Shown piece by piece: positions 1-10,447 of a stretch of 64,000 nt of DNA; positions within the stretch are counted from its first letter, which is position 1; every line of letters starts with the position of its first letter. Below the pieces are notes generated by a model that saw only the letters and a program-made list of their open reading frames with translations, made no database searches and was not told the DNA's origin. This stretch comes from Aspidiotus rigidus (taxonomy: Eukaryota > Arthropoda > Insecta > Hemiptera > Diaspididae). The DNA lies in assembly GCA_035079385.1 (NCBI GenBank), contig JAVHKY010000039.1, forward strand, positions 1,054,001-1,118,000, given 5' to 3'. Both the position numbers and the translations under genes were made by a program.

Positions 1-363
1 GGCTTCTACTAGGTCAAGTGTTCGTGAGATATTATTCGTTTACCCCTTTACCTATCTTGGCGTCGTATAAGTCTTGTATGAGAAATATTTTGAGGTAATT
101 GTGGGTGTTCTATATTTTGAGATATCAACTTTCGGTGGGGCGAACGAGCGATCTCGCTGTTGTATTGGAATGGTATGAGAAAATTCAAGTCTTTTTTGAG
201 AAATATGAGGTAGCGCGAACTCGCTCCGCTCGTTCGCCCCCTGTCTCGCTGTTGTATTGGAATGGTATGAGACAATTCAAGTCTAGGGGACTTGGAAAAA
301 TTTCGACTATCCAGCCCTATATGATAGGAAGAGGGACTTAAAAAACTTCACCTATCTTGGCGT

Positions 364-400
<37 letters not shown>

Positions 401-984
401 TTATTGATTATTATTATTACGCGGGGTGTACTCGCGAATTTCTGAATCACCCACTGGGTAGAGATTTCTCTTCACGGGGGGGGGGGGGGGGGGGGGGGGT
501 ACTCGCGAGTTTCAAAATTGGGGTCTGGCGAGAGAAAAGACATGGAACATGTCAAATCATCCAAGGGGTAGAGATTTTCTAATTATTAATTATATTAATT
601 ATTTAATTTTTTATTTATTTAATTATTTAATTATATTAATTATTTAAATATTTATTTATTTAATTATTTAATAATTAATTAATTAATTAATTAATTATTT
701 ATTATTATTACGCGGGGTGTACTCGCGAATTTCTGCATCACCCAAGGGGTAGAGATTTACTAATTATTAATTATATTGATTATTTAATTATTTATTCATT
801 TATTTATTTAATTAATGATTTAATTATTTAATATTTAATTAATTAATTATTTATTATTATTACGCGGGTGTACTCGCGAATTTCTGAATCACCCACGGGG
901 TAGAGATTTTCTAATTATTAATTATATTAATTATTTAATTATTTAATTATTTATTTATTTAATTATTTAATTATTTATTTATTT

Positions 985-1016
<32 letters not shown>

Positions 1017-1032
1017 GATTATTTAATTATTT

Positions 1033-1063
<31 letters not shown>

Positions 1064-1218
1064 ATTGATTATTATTATTACGCGGGGTGTACTCGCGAAT
1101 TTCTGAATCACCCACTGGGTAGAGATTTCTCTTGACGGGGGGGGGGGGGGGGGGGGGGTGTACTCGCGAGTTTCAAAATCGGGGTCTGGCGAGAGAAAAG
1201 ACATGGAACATGTCAAAA
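1..1218 (+). repeat. Composite AT-microsatellite / GC-box repeat element, cut by the window edge
   Basis: A mosaic repeat. It opens with a block (1-345) holding two copies of a segment with TTGTATTGGAATGGTATGAG. It continues with (TTTA)n/(TTAAT)n tracts that alternate with a conserved module containing ACGCGGGGTGTACTCGCGAA, starting near 418, 711, 862 and 1079. Two poly-G runs of about 20 lie at 477-499 and 1137-1158. It ends with GAGAAAAGACATGGAACATG near 1193-1218. A second, shorter copy lies in reverse at 25637-26339 and matches both ends, so this is a dispersed mobile-type repeat. No protein is coded; short frames here are low complexity. Confidence 0.75.
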
Positions 1219-1429
1219 GTGGTTGGGGAGTACATAAGAAGAAGAGAGAATACTGATGTATAAAATACAACTTAACCTAGTAGACTTATATCTGGCGATA
1301 CACATCTAGCTTATAATACGTTGAATGCTAGCATTAGAGAAGAAGAAATAATATTGTATTGAATTGAATTCATGACGAAGACAAACACAAATGAAAGTAT
1401 ACTCGTACATTACAAAATAAAATGTTGCA
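1219..1429. other. Unassigned spacer at the 3' end of the Ty3 element
   Basis: About 210 bp of AT-rich sequence lies between the composite repeat and the stop codon of the minus-strand pol gene. It may be 3' untranslated sequence of the retroelement. No match to the putative 5' LTR at 5683-6165 was seen, so the 3' LTR seems absent, truncated or replaced. Confidence 0.4.
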
Positions 1430-4315
1430 CTATATTAAATGGACGGTGTTTACACCAAACCGAACCGGTGGTTTGCTGCATCTACCTGAGCGCGTGATGT
1501 ATGGCGCATTCGAATTTGAAGGAGTATTGGAATCTATTGTTGAAGGAACATCGTTTTTTATAGGACACGATGGTGAGACTTGCGTTTCTTTTTGCTGATC
1601 ATTTTCGGAGAGGAAAAAACAAGGTTTCAAACGATCAATGGATACTGTTTTCGATTTAGCTCGAACGTCGATATTGAAAGTTTTTTCCTGTCTATCTAGG
1701 ACTTTGAAAGGTCCCATATACGGGGGAGTGAACGGTTTTTTGACTCGATCGTCTCGTAGAAAGACGTGAGTGGATTTATCTAAGGAAGGAGGAATGTATG
1801 AGCGTCGTTGTGTGTCATGATGAGGGAGGTTGGACAGTAGAGTCGTAGCGTAAGAAATACGTCTGGCAATTTCGTTCGCATCAGAAGTGGGATTTGGTGC
1901 GAAAATATCACCTGGTAGACGTAATTCTTGTCCGTAAAGCGCTTGAGCGGGACAAACATCGCAGGAAGTGTATACGGAAGACCGGAGTACGAGGAGAATG
2001 AATGGGAGATATTGCGCCCAGTGCGTAGGGTCGGGAGAAGAAGTTATTGCGGTTTTCAATGTTTTGTGAAGATTCTCAAGAAGCCCATTTCCTTGCGGGT
2101 GGTAAGCCGTCGTTCGAATCCGTTTTGTGCCGAGGGACTGAGATAGGACATGGAAAAGTTCAGATTCAAATTGTCCTCCTTGGTCGGTGGTGACAAAAGA
2201 AGGACAACCGAATCGTGAAACCCATGTTGCGATGAAAGCGTCAGCAACCGTCTGCGCTGTCATATCGGGGATAGGCACTACCTCTATCCATCGAGTAGCG
2301 CGATCTTTCATGGTCAGGCAATACTGGTTTCCCTCGGATACTGGAAGCTGACCAATCAGATCCAAGTGGACTTGATCCAGCCTCTGTGGGGACGAAATGA
2401 ATGTGGAGAGTGGGGCGGAAGTATGTCTGACAACTTTTGAACGTTGACAAGTGAGACAGGTACGTGTCCACTCGCCAACGTCTTTTTGTAGGCTAGGCCA
2501 GACATATCGGGTTGAAATTAAATGACGAGTTCGTTTTATGCCGGGGTGCGCTAAATTGTGATATTGGTCGAAAATTTGTTTGCTTAGAGAAGAAGGTACG
2601 AACGGACGTTTGTTGCCGGACTGTGAGACATCGCAAATGATTTCGCAGCCAGCGTAAGGAAATTTTTGAAGATTTAATGACGTTTCAGAGTTGGAGAGGA
2701 GGGATTGAAGCTGGGCTTCCGACAGTTCTTCCACGCTCACTATTTTGAGCGACGGGACCGGGGAGATAGCTTCAATGCGGGACAAGGCGTCTGCGACGAC
2801 GTTTTCGTCGCCTTCTATGTAACGGATATCGGTTGTATATTGAGCTATGAATTCTAAATATCGAAACTGGCGGGGTGTAGCTTTTTCGGGTTTTTGCTTG
2901 AGTGCGAAAATGATGGGTTTGCGATCGGTGTAGACAGTGAAATTACGGCCTTCTATCAGATGTCGGAAAAATTTGACTGCTGAATAGATGGCAAGTAACT
3001 CACGATCATAGGTCGAATATTTCTGTTGCGTGGGGGTCAGTTTCGATGAATAAAATCCGACGGGCTCTTTCGTACCATCCGGCCTAACTTTGTACAAAGC
3101 TGCTCCTATTGCAACTGAACTCGCGTCGGTATTGAGCATTAATTTTGACGAACTATCGGGAAATGCGAGACGTGTCGAATCTGTGAGAACAGATTTACAC
3201 GATTCAAAAGAACGACGCAGATCGTCGGTCCACTGAATTGGAGTGGGGTCATTTTTCTTCGTAGATTTTCGGTATATGTTAGTCAGAGGTGCTTCGAGTT
3301 CGGCGATATGAGGGATAAACCGGTGGTAGAAATTGAGCATTCCGGTAAACTTACGTAATTTGCCTATAGTCGCAGGTAACGGATAGGACGAAATAGCGTC
3401 TACCTTTTCGGGAGTAGGGTGAATTCCTTCGGGGGAAACAATGTGGCCGACAAACTTCAATTTGGGCTCACCAAAAACGGATTTTTTGATGTTCATGGTG
3501 ATTCCGTGAGTCTGTAGACGCTCGAAAACGATGGAGAGATGCTGTTTGTGCTCTTCAGCACTTTTGCTAGCGATAAGTAGGTCATCGAGATATACGTAAG
3601 CGAAAGGAATATCACGTAATATATTATCCATATACCTCTGGAACGTCTGCGAAGCGTTGCGTAGTCCCATCGGCATTCTGACGTATTCGAATAACCCAAA
3701 AGGAGTGGACATGGCTGTTTTAGGAATGTCTTCTTCAGCCATGGGAATTTGATTGTACGCTCGGACGAGATCGATACGAGAAAAAATGACGCACCCTTCC
3801 AGTGTTAAGGAAAAATCTTGAATATGTGGAAGAGGATAAGCGTCAGGGAGTGTACAATTGTTGAGAGCACGATAATCTCCAACGATCCGCCAAGAACTAT
3901 CAGGTTTGGGGACCATATGGAGAGGACTCGACCAAGGACTAGACGATGGTCGAATAATACCTAACTGTAAAAGAAGTTGAATTTCTTTTTTAGCAATTTG
4001 AAGCTTTTCCGGAGAAAGACGACGAGGACGACACGAGATAGGAGATGAATTAGTTATTAAGTGATGACATACGGCACTCTTTACGGGAGGAAGAAAAAGA
4101 ATTTCTTCGGATGGCGACGTAAGTCGAGGATATTTTTTTAGTATTTCTGAAAATTCGTTCTGTGAAGGTGGGATAGCTGAGAGAAAAGAAGAGCAAGAAT
4201 TTTCTGCACGACAATTTATTCGCAAGCCAGTTTTATCGTCGATTAAAAGATAACGAGCAGGGTCGATGAGGAGGTTATGCGCAGATAAGAAGTCTATGCC
4301 TAAAATTGGTCGATC
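1430..4315 (-). CDS. pol: Ty3 pol: reverse transcriptase, RNase H, integrase (frame broken from protease)
   Basis: Open frame of about 960 codons with no start of its own; a stop lies just upstream at 4316-4318. Numbering from 4225, the RT domain spans about 60-300 with the YLDD active site at 212-215. RNase H has an intact D367, E409, D434, D479 set. Integrase has the HxxxH..CxxC zinc motif near 556-593 and the catalytic triad D622, D681, E717 with D35E spacing. The start of this frame encodes the retropepsin ILG-type C-terminal motif (PILGIDF), which belongs to the protease in the frame upstream. Protease and RT were therefore once one polyprotein, and a small indel near 4303-4315 has put them out of register. 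The catalytic residues themselves look intact. Confidence 0.9.
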   Translation of the reverse strand, partial: DRPILGIDFLSAHNLLIDPARYLLIDDKTGLRINCRAENSCSSFLSAIPPSQNEFSEILKKYPRLTSPSEEILFLPPVKSAVCHHLITNSSPISCRPRRLSPEKLQIAKKEIQLLLQLGIIRPSSSPWSSPLHMVPKPDSSWRIVGDYRALNNCTLPDAYPLPHIQDFSLTLEGCVIFSRIDLVRAYNQIPMAEEDIPKTAMSTPFGLFEYVRMPMGLRNASQTFQRYMDNILRDIPFAYVYLDDLLIASKSAEEHKQHLSIVFERLQTHGITMNIKKSVFGEPKLKFVGHIVSPEGIHPTPEKVDAISSYPLPATIGKLRKFTGMLNFYHRFIPHIAELEAPLTNIYRKSTKKNDPTPIQWTDDLRRSFESCKSVLTDSTRLAFPDSSSKLMLNTDASSVAIGAALYKVRPDGTKEPVGFYSSKLTPTQQKYSTYDRELLAIYSAVKFFRHLIEGRNFTVYTDRKPIIFALKQKPEKATPRQFRYLEFIAQYTTDIRYIEGDENVVADALSRIEAISPVPSLKIVSVEELSEAQLQSLLSNSETSLNLQKFPYAGCEIICDVSQSGNKRPFVPSSLSKQIFDQYHNLAHPGIKRTRHLISTRYVWPSLQKDVGEWTRTCLTCQRSKVVRHTSAPLSTFISSPQRLDQVHLDLIGQLPVSEGNQYCLTMKDRATRWIEVVPIPDMTAQTVADAFIATWVSRFGCPSFVTTDQGGQFESELFHVLSQSLGTKRIRTTAYHPQGNGLLENLHKTLKTAITSSPDPTHWAQYLPFILLVLRSSVYTSCDVCPAQALYGQELRLPGDIFAPNPTSDANEIARRISYATTLLSNLPHHDTQRRSYIPPSLDKSTHVFLRDDRVKKPFTPPYMGPFKVLDRQEKTFNIDVRAKSKTVSIDRLKPCFFLSENDQQKETQVSPSCPIKNDVPSTIDSNTPSNSNAPYITRSGRCSKPPVRFGVNTVHLI

Positions 4316-4602
4316 TTATCAGCAATATAAAAATTCCACAGAAGGGGGCGACGGAGACCTACGTTTAACTCAAGAATTTTATGTCCGTACACGGGTATTT
4401 CGGTATTATTTGCTGCATAGAGATAACTGATGGGAGACGATTTCTTTTGAGCTGGAGTGGCAGGGATTGCGGATACGTGAGCACCACAATCAACTAAAAA
4501 TAATAGATCGTGTTGTTTACAATAAACTAATAGGCGGCTAGCAGTTGCGGTTCGTTCGTTTACCGCCTCTAACGAACGTTTTACGAGTTTAAAGAAGACC
4601 AT
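4300..4602 (-). CDS. Ty3 retropepsin-type aspartic protease, made by -1 frameshift from gag
   Basis: A 100-codon frame overlaps the end of gag. It carries the retropepsin active-site motif FLVDCGAHVSAIPA (D, then C-G-A), where T or S usually precedes the glycine. The frame is -1 relative to gag and the slippery heptamer lies at its start, so its first in-frame ATG is probably not used and it would be translated as a gag extension. It ends at TAG (4300-4302), just where the protease should continue into the PILG motif of the next frame. Cysteine in place of Thr/Ser in the D-T/S-G motif is unusual but found in some Ty3 elements. Confidence 0.8.
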   Translation of the reverse strand: MVFFKLVKRSLEAVNERTATASRLLVYCKQHDLLFLVDCGAHVSAIPATPAQKKSSPISYLYAANNTEIPVYGHKILELNVGLRRPLLWNFYIADKIDQF

Positions 4603-5654
4603 TTACAGGGTGAGCCATCAGCCAATGGTTTACATTTTTTAGCCTTATCCATGAAATTATAATGGTAAAAACATAATTTAGAATTCTCGGGTACCGTAAG
4701 AGGTTCCCGCGAAGAAGATCGAGAACGGGGACGCGACGAAGAACGAGCATTATCTGATCGGTTTCTGCGCTCACAAGTACAAACCTTGAAGACATACTCA
4801 GCCTCTATTTTCGCCAGTCTGATGTCGTTTTGTGCCAATTGAGTTCTTAAAGCTGACATTTGCTCGATTATGGTGTTCAGGAGACGATCGGTGGAGTTGG
4901 TTGAAACAGCATTAGAATGAGTGGATTGCGATTGTATAGCTGCGATAGTTGGAGGTGTGGTCTGTACAGCTGCGATAGTGGGTTGCGTTGCGAATCTTTG
5001 GATGCGGTCCGCTAGTTCGCCGATTCTCGTGAGCGGTTCCTTCGACCCTACGAGAATACCTGCCGTGTAATGAGGCAATTTGTTTAAAAACATAGTGGAT
5101 AGAGCGTCTTCGCTTATGTCTGTCCCTGCTAAACGACGCATTTCTGCCAAGACGTCCGAAGGTTTGCGATCGCCGAGCGTTACCTTATCAAGAAGCTGTT
5201 GTATCTTTTGATCACGTGACGCCGCATACTTTGTGATCAACTTCGTCTTGAGAGCGTCGTATTTATTTTGCGCAGGAGGTTCTCGGAGAAAGTCGGAAAT
5301 GTCTCGTAAAATTAGAGGATCGAGACGCGCTTGTACATGAGTGAATTTAAGGTCGTCATTTTCAACGTTGGTGATTGTGAAAATGGCCTCCAACTGCCGA
5401 AACCAGCTTTCCGGGTCAGCTTTCGAAAACGGGGAAACAGTCAGCTGCGATGTCGCCATAGTTATTGGTTTGCACAGTTCACTAGACACGCCAGACGAGC
5501 TAGAATTTTCCGAAGATACCGGCACTTCACTGAGACTTGACTTTTTACGAGTTTGACGTTTAAACCGAATTTTTGTAGGGTTTGTATGAAAACTTAATTT
5601 TCGAATTGCCGCGTCAAGATTCGATTTTTGTGAGGCACTTCGCGTATTAACCAT
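4581..5654 (-). CDS. gag: Ty3 gag-like capsid/nucleocapsid protein
   Basis: 357 codons from the ATG at 5654; an in-frame GTG two codons earlier is less likely as a start. The middle shows the arthropod Ty3 capsid pattern beginning near SPFSKADPESWFRQLEAIF, with long helical segments. The C-terminus is Arg/Ser-rich and ends in a C-x2-H..C..C type knuckle (CFYHYNFM..KC..C). This variant is common in arthropod elements of this group and differs from the usual CCHC knuckle. Capsid assembly and RNA packaging are the expected roles. Translation would mostly stop at 4581, with a fraction shifting into protease. Confidence 0.85.
   Translation of the reverse strand: MVNTRSASQKSNLDAAIRKLSFHTNPTKIRFKRQTRKKSSLSEVPVSSENSSSSGVSSELCKPITMATSQLTVSPFSKADPESWFRQLEAIFTITNVENDDLKFTHVQARLDPLILRDISDFLREPPAQNKYDALKTKLITKYAASRDQKIQQLLDKVTLGDRKPSDVLAEMRRLAGTDISEDALSTMFLNKLPHYTAGILVGSKEPLTRIGELADRIQRFATQPTIAAVQTTPPTIAAIQSQSTHSNAVSTNSTDRLLNTIIEQMSALRTQLAQNDIRLAKIEAEYVFKVCTCERRNRSDNARSSSRPRSRSSSREPLTVPENSKLCFYHYNFMDKAKKCKPLADGSPCKWSSLNS
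4587..4593 (-). promoter_or_regulatory. Canonical -1 ribosomal frameshift heptamer UUUAAAC
   Basis: On the minus strand, in the gag frame, the codons run TCT TTA AAC TCG TAA, which places T TTA AAC in the exact X XXY YYZ phase three codons before the gag stop. Slipping back one base gives TTT AAA CTC, which is the protease frame. UUUAAAC is one of the strongest known eukaryotic slippery sites. I did not fold the downstream region for a stimulatory structure. Confidence 0.75.
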
Positions 5655-5663
5655 CGACACGAG

Positions 5664-5681
5664 ATCACGTCGGGGTCACCA
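5664..5681 (-). promoter_or_regulatory. Putative primer binding site of the Ty3 element
   Basis: Minus strand TGGTGACCCCGACGTGAT starts with TGG, as expected for a site complementary to a tRNA 3' CCA end. It lies ten bases upstream of the gag ATG and right beside the presumed end of the 5' LTR (..CCGCA, ending at 5683). Confidence 0.65.
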
Positions 5682-5682
5682 C

Positions 5683-6165
5683 TGCGGAATCTCGTGTTCC
5701 ACTACGAAAATGATACGAAAGAAAATGCACGGGGTTAACGAAGACGGATGCGTTTATTTCGAAGGACGTGTTCAATCGGACTCGTAATATTACATATTTG
5801 TCATTCGTACGAAACCACCCTCGTTCGTCGCACGCGGGAAGAAAACGAGAGCAGTGCAGTGAAAGGAGAGAAGAGAAAGGAGAAAGACCGGTTGCCTGTA
5901 GCGTGGTAGCGTGACGGAGAACGTACGACGAACGAGAATGAGAAAGAGAGTCCGGTCACCGCAAAGCATCGTAGAAAGTTTCTACATTGCTGTTCGCAAA
6001 AGAAAAAAGATATTCCGACAAAGAACGAAAAACCAACGGGACTATATTACACGAGTTCTACTGTTGTTTAAGGTAAAAGTGATTCCTATTCCAGACTTTG
6101 GTGTGGTTTTGCGTTGTTCTCTGCACCTCTTCTCACATAAGTTCAAGGGTATTGTTACGTGAACT
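5683..6165 (-). repeat. Putative 5' LTR of the Ty3 element
   Basis: Inferred from its position upstream of the primer binding site. The LTR 3' end would be CCGCA at 5683-5687 (minus strand). The other end may lie near 6150-6165, where the minus strand reads GTAACAATACCC. No second copy was found at the other end of the element, so the limits are guesses. Confidence 0.35.
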
Positions 6166-7209
6166 GCATCTTTCCTGGAGAGAGGTCCTCTGCCGCGTAG
6201 TATCAAAGACTATCAAGTCTATTATAAGGATGACACATCAGTTCTAAGTGTTATGGAGCAATTGTGTCGCTACAGAATATGAAACATTTACCGCGGGGAG
6301 ATTTTTTTGAGCACCTTTCTGATTTATAGGAAACCAGTCCTCTCAATATAGAATCCTAAAGGGGGAGATGTCAAAATGTGAAACCTTTCAAGAATCATAT
6401 ACTCCCAAATGTATTTATTATTTTTTTTTTCTTTTCGTTTTTGAAGCGGTATTCCTGAAAAATACATGGCCTCAATGGTCAAAATTCTTCAAGCCTCGCT
6501 TTTGAAATTTTCCCACTCCCATTCCTGATATGAGTAAATATTCGAAGGCCAGAACTTCTCACAGGTTCTATAAAGTTGAAGTTGAATATTTTCGCAGGTC
6601 CTCCTCCCTTTAGACGTGGTACCTCCAATTTCAGAATTTATTCTAGACCTCTCCCGCTATTAATACTCGGTTTTCGGAATCTTTGTATACAATTCGTCAA
6701 TCGAAATTTTCGGGAGTCCTATTACTGAGAATGGCGCGAAGGTCAAATGACGTTCTCAATAGTCAAAATTTCCCTGCTCGATGGTGGGAATTCTCCAAAG
6801 TTACTAAAATGAGTATTTGCTGGAATGAGGGTGGTAATTTTTTCCAAATAACCCCCATAGAAAGTATTTCTACTTAAAAAAAAAAAACCTACAGGTCTCG
6901 TCTTTTGTTGCTAGGTGGGGGTTACATCAACTCGTTTAATTCGAGCTAGCCATCCGCTAGGAGTGCTACAATAATATAAATGATGGAAAACGGGATCAGG
7001 GCAATTCCCCGTTTCAATGTTAATGGATTAATCTCAAAATAGGTCCAGAACAAAATTCTCGTTGTACGCAATACTAGCGCTTACTGGCTTTTTTGAATTG
7101 AAACGAGGAGGGAACCTGCTTTGTGGGGAAATTGAACTTTCATCCGCACTACCTTAAGTTATTCTTTCAACAGGAAAATTACGTATTACCTTGGGAAGGG
7201 ACTTTTCAA
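6166..7209. other. No gene recognised; AT-rich repeat-derived sequence
   Basis: AT-rich sequence with homopolymer A and T runs (6419-6430, 6877-6887). No coding frame resembling a known protein was seen. Confidence 0.6.
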
Positions 7210-8760
7210 CCCTATAACTTCGCGATCTGATGACGTCATAAATTAGTTTCCATTGGACATCACACATGGCACGGCGTATAGCGAATTTTTCAAGATAACC
7301 CTCCATAGAACATTTTCCCCTTTAAAATGTCGACTCTTGACCCTATGACGTCACAATCTGGTGACGGCATGCGTCAGTCCTGGACGGCGAGACGCTAAAA
7401 TTTTCAGAAATACCTCCCATACCACAGGTTCCCTCTTAAAATGTTGAGTTCCGACCCTCCGACGTCACAATCTGGTGACGTCGTTGATCAGTAGGGCAAG
7501 TAAAAATATTTTTCACATATCTTTTTCGCTACTAGCTATGACGTAAATAGTTCGAAAATCATCCGTTTCAGCATACCCTGGGTACCCCATTGAAATTTAA
7601 TAGCACATATTTTTACATAATTTTGTGAAAAAAAATATTTTCACATATTTTCCATGTTTTCCCTCAAAGCTAATTTCAACTCGATTTCTCGCAACTTATT
7701 GTGAAATTTTGGATATTTTTAGAGATAATAGGCAAAGTTTTTTGTTCAACAACCTGCACATGCATGTGATCATGAACTGCAATCAAAGTCGTTTTTAATA
7801 TTTCTTTTATTTAATTGATTTTTAGAATTTTTTGTCCTCAAAATGACGTTTTCTTAAAAAAAATTTATTAGCGCATATTTCCACATATTTTGAGATTTAA
7901 AAAAAGTATTTCAGACGGATAATTTTTTTGCCCTGTTGATCAGTTTTCAACGGATCCTGATCGACGGAACACCGAAATTTTCGGAAAGGTCCTTCATAAC
8001 ACAGGAATTCCCTGTTAAAATTTTACCTTTCGACCCTTTGACGTCACGATCTGATGATGTCATTGGTCAGTTTTCACTGGACTCCGGACGGTGGGACGCC
8101 GAAATTTTCGAAAAGACACCCCAAGGAACAAGTTCTCTGTTTTTCGACTTTCTACTCCACGACATCACGATTTAATGAAATTATAAGTCAGTTTTCACCG
8201 AACACCAGACAGCGGGCAGGGAGTCGTCAAAATTTTCGGGAAGAACCTCTATGAAACAAGCCCCTTGTTGAAATTTCGACTTTCGGTAATGTGACGTCGC
8301 GATCTGGTGACGTCACAGGTTAGTTTTCCCCGGACCCCGTCAGGCGAGACCCCAAAATTTTCGGAAGACCCTCCATAGAATAGGTTCCCTGTTTAAATTT
8401 CGGCTAGACGTCACGATCTGATGACCTCACAGGTCAGTTTTCATCCGACCTTGTGCGGTGAGACGCCAAAATTTTCGAAATAACCTCCCATAGTACAGGT
8501 TCCTCGTCAAAATTTCGATTTTTGACCCTTCAGAGTCCAATCTAATAATGTCATAAGTCCGGTATCACCGGACTCCAATTTTTGAACAGCCCCCCATAGA
8601 ACAGGTTCCGTGTTAAAATTTCGTTTTGCCACCCAGTGACATCACAATTTGGTGATATCGCGTCATAAGTCAGTTTTCGCCGGACACCGGATGGCTGGGT
8701 ATCTAAATTTTTGGAAAGAAACCCCCCCCCCATAGAACAGGTTCCCTGTTAAAATCTTCA
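7210..8760. repeat. Array of ~115-130 bp degenerate tandem repeats
   Basis: Roughly ten units share the order: GACGTCACGATCTGGTGACG-like box, GTCAGTTTTCACCGGAC, GACGCCGAAATTTTCGG, then CATAGAACAGGTTCCCTGTT. The GACGTCA-like box occurs near 7225, 7343, 7461, 8040, 8160, 8293, 8408, 8530 and 8638. The array is interrupted at 7493-7934 by a small transposon. The AACAGGTTCCCTGTTAAAA module also appears near 14775, 18160, 19210 and 21650, linking this array to the 45-bp satellite family. Confidence 0.8.
7493..7934. mobile_element. Non-autonomous DNA transposon (MITE) with 10-bp target site duplication
   Basis: A 442-bp insertion begins AGGGCAAG and ends TTGCCCT, giving short terminal inverted repeats. 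It is flanked on both sides by GTTGATCAGT (7483-7492 and 7935-7944), which is the host array's own GGTCAGTTTT region duplicated. The interior is AT-rich with repeated CACATATTTT motifs and codes for nothing. An 8-10 bp duplication would fit hAT- or Mutator-type transposases; the short terminal repeats do not decide between them. Confidence 0.75.
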
Positions 8761-8840
8761 TAGCTCAAAGGTTGACCCCAGTTTTCTCCAAGTCACCCTT
8801 TCATTGAATCGATTCGTTCCTGCAAGTTACAGCCCGACAT

Positions 8841-8979
8841 ATTGAGAACGACAAATACCACAATGAGTAAATGAACGAAAACCGACAAATACTACAAAGA
8901 GAAAATGTACGAAGGGAAATTGCAAAAAGCCGCCCCGGTGTTCGTTCATTTACTCATTGTGGTATTTGTCGTTCTCAAT
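8841..8979. repeat. Perfect 39-bp inverted repeat with 61-bp spacer
   Basis: Arm 8841-8879 (ATTGAGAACGACAAATACCA...) is the exact reverse complement of 8941-8979. The spacer begins with a diverged direct copy of the left arm. This is a foldback hairpin typical of a small mobile element or of a replication template switch. Confidence 0.9.
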
Positions 8980-10447
8980 CACCCTTTCATGTTCTTTCTT
9001 TCCTCTTCTTTCTAACAGGGAACCTATTTTCTCTGTGTCCTCGGACTCTCGGACACCCATTGTCAAACTTTGAAAATTTTTCCTAGCTCTCAAGCTAGGA
9101 CACCACCACCACCCCTCTGGAACCGTGGTTTTCTAGAGAGCCAACATTTTTCTAGAAATTTTTCCCAGAAACCAACTTCCTATTATACTAGAGTTACTGA
9201 GTCCTTTGCTTTAGATTCAAGACCATGACATTGTCTGTCCCCCTTGATGATGCCACTTTCTCGTGTAGGTCTGCTCTATAGTTTAAATATATATCTCAAG
9301 CTCTAAAGTAGAAAAGTGTTCAAGTTCTCTTTTCATTTATATAGGGCGAGGAAACTTTTTCACCAACTCTTATGGAAAACAGATATCATCGTTTGGCCTC
9401 ACTTGAGAGTTTGAAGTGTTTGGTAGGGTGTCCATACATACAGATGACCTTTTTTTGTGCTGGACATCTTTCTGATGACCTCACAAGTTACACACTTTAT
9501 GACGTCATGAGATCAATTATATTCCTTGGCCTTGTTTACGCTAATACGAAGACGTGATCGACCGAGAGACCTCAGTTCTGCCTTTGTATAGCACAAGTCT
9601 TCAGAGTTTATAACCCAGCTTGTTTTCTCCTCAGCCCAATATACAAGGCGAGTTCTCCAGGAACTCCACCAGAACCGAAATATTTGTTTTGAAATAATAC
9701 TATGAAATCTTGCTTAAATTCACTTCTAAGAAATCTTTCTAAGCAAAACCCACAAAAATTGTTTTGTTTAAATCCCCTCTAAAAATATGTTTCAGATACG
9801 CCGCTGTTCGAGTCTTTAGAGTAGGTCAAGACCACGCGCCTTCTCCGAAAAATGACCTTATAAATCTTTATTCCCACCCTCTCATCTGTACTACGAGTAA
9901 AAACATTTCATTTTTCCGTGGCAATGAAAGACATCCAAGCGTCCGGTCTGGTGATGCAGAACGGAATTAGAAATTTGAATAATATGTTGAGCGACGTACA
10001 AAATTATACGATTCTCTGATTTTTTTAAACAATCCCCTTCAGAAAATAGCATACGACCGTATGCAATAAAATGATACAATTTTTATACACAGATACATCA
10101 AAGCACCAGCGCAGCGCAGTATAGTGAATCATAGGACGCATTAAACCTACAAATTTTTATTATTCTTACTAGGTATACGAACAGATCTAAAAATAAATTC
10201 GAGCCGAAAAGCTTTATAACCTACCTTTATTTTTTTTTCTTTTAATTTATACGACAAACCCAATCGTAGGAAGTAAAATTCTGAATAAGAAATACCAGTA
10301 ACTGAATAAAGTCCCTTTACAGTTCAAATTTTAGATTATTTACGAACTTTCATGGTCATGTACTTTGTTATACAAGGTTACTAGCAGATAATATAGAGCT
10401 TCGAATTAAAAAACTTTTCCTCCGATCTGTTCAGTCTTGAATATTAT
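8980..10447. other. No gene recognised upstream of SLC33A1 copy A
   Basis: This stretch should hold the promoter and any 5' untranslated exon of the transporter gene, but no convincing TATA box or initiator could be told from the AT-rich background. Short frames here do not resemble known proteins. Confidence 0.5.

Larger units (their letters stand above)
1430..6165 (-). mobile_element. Ty3-type LTR retrotransposon, incomplete
   Basis: Reading on the minus strand the order is putative 5' LTR, primer binding site, gag, protease, reverse transcriptase, RNase H, integrase. This order (integrase last) and the sequence motifs define the Ty3 group. Gag and protease are joined by a -1 frameshift signal. 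A further reading-frame break lies between protease and reverse transcriptase, and no 3' LTR is recognisable, so the copy is probably not autonomous now. The right boundary is approximate. Confidence 0.85.

Noticed and set aside
1055..1270. Frame coding for proline runs at the poly-G tract.
   Set aside because: Low complexity caused by a (G)20 run.
1271..1429. Possible 3' LTR of the Ty3 element.
   Set aside because: No sequence in common with the putative 5' LTR could be found by eye.
5911..6162. 83-codon Arg-rich frame next to the Ty3 element.
   Set aside because: It lies antisense within the putative 5' LTR and resembles no protein.
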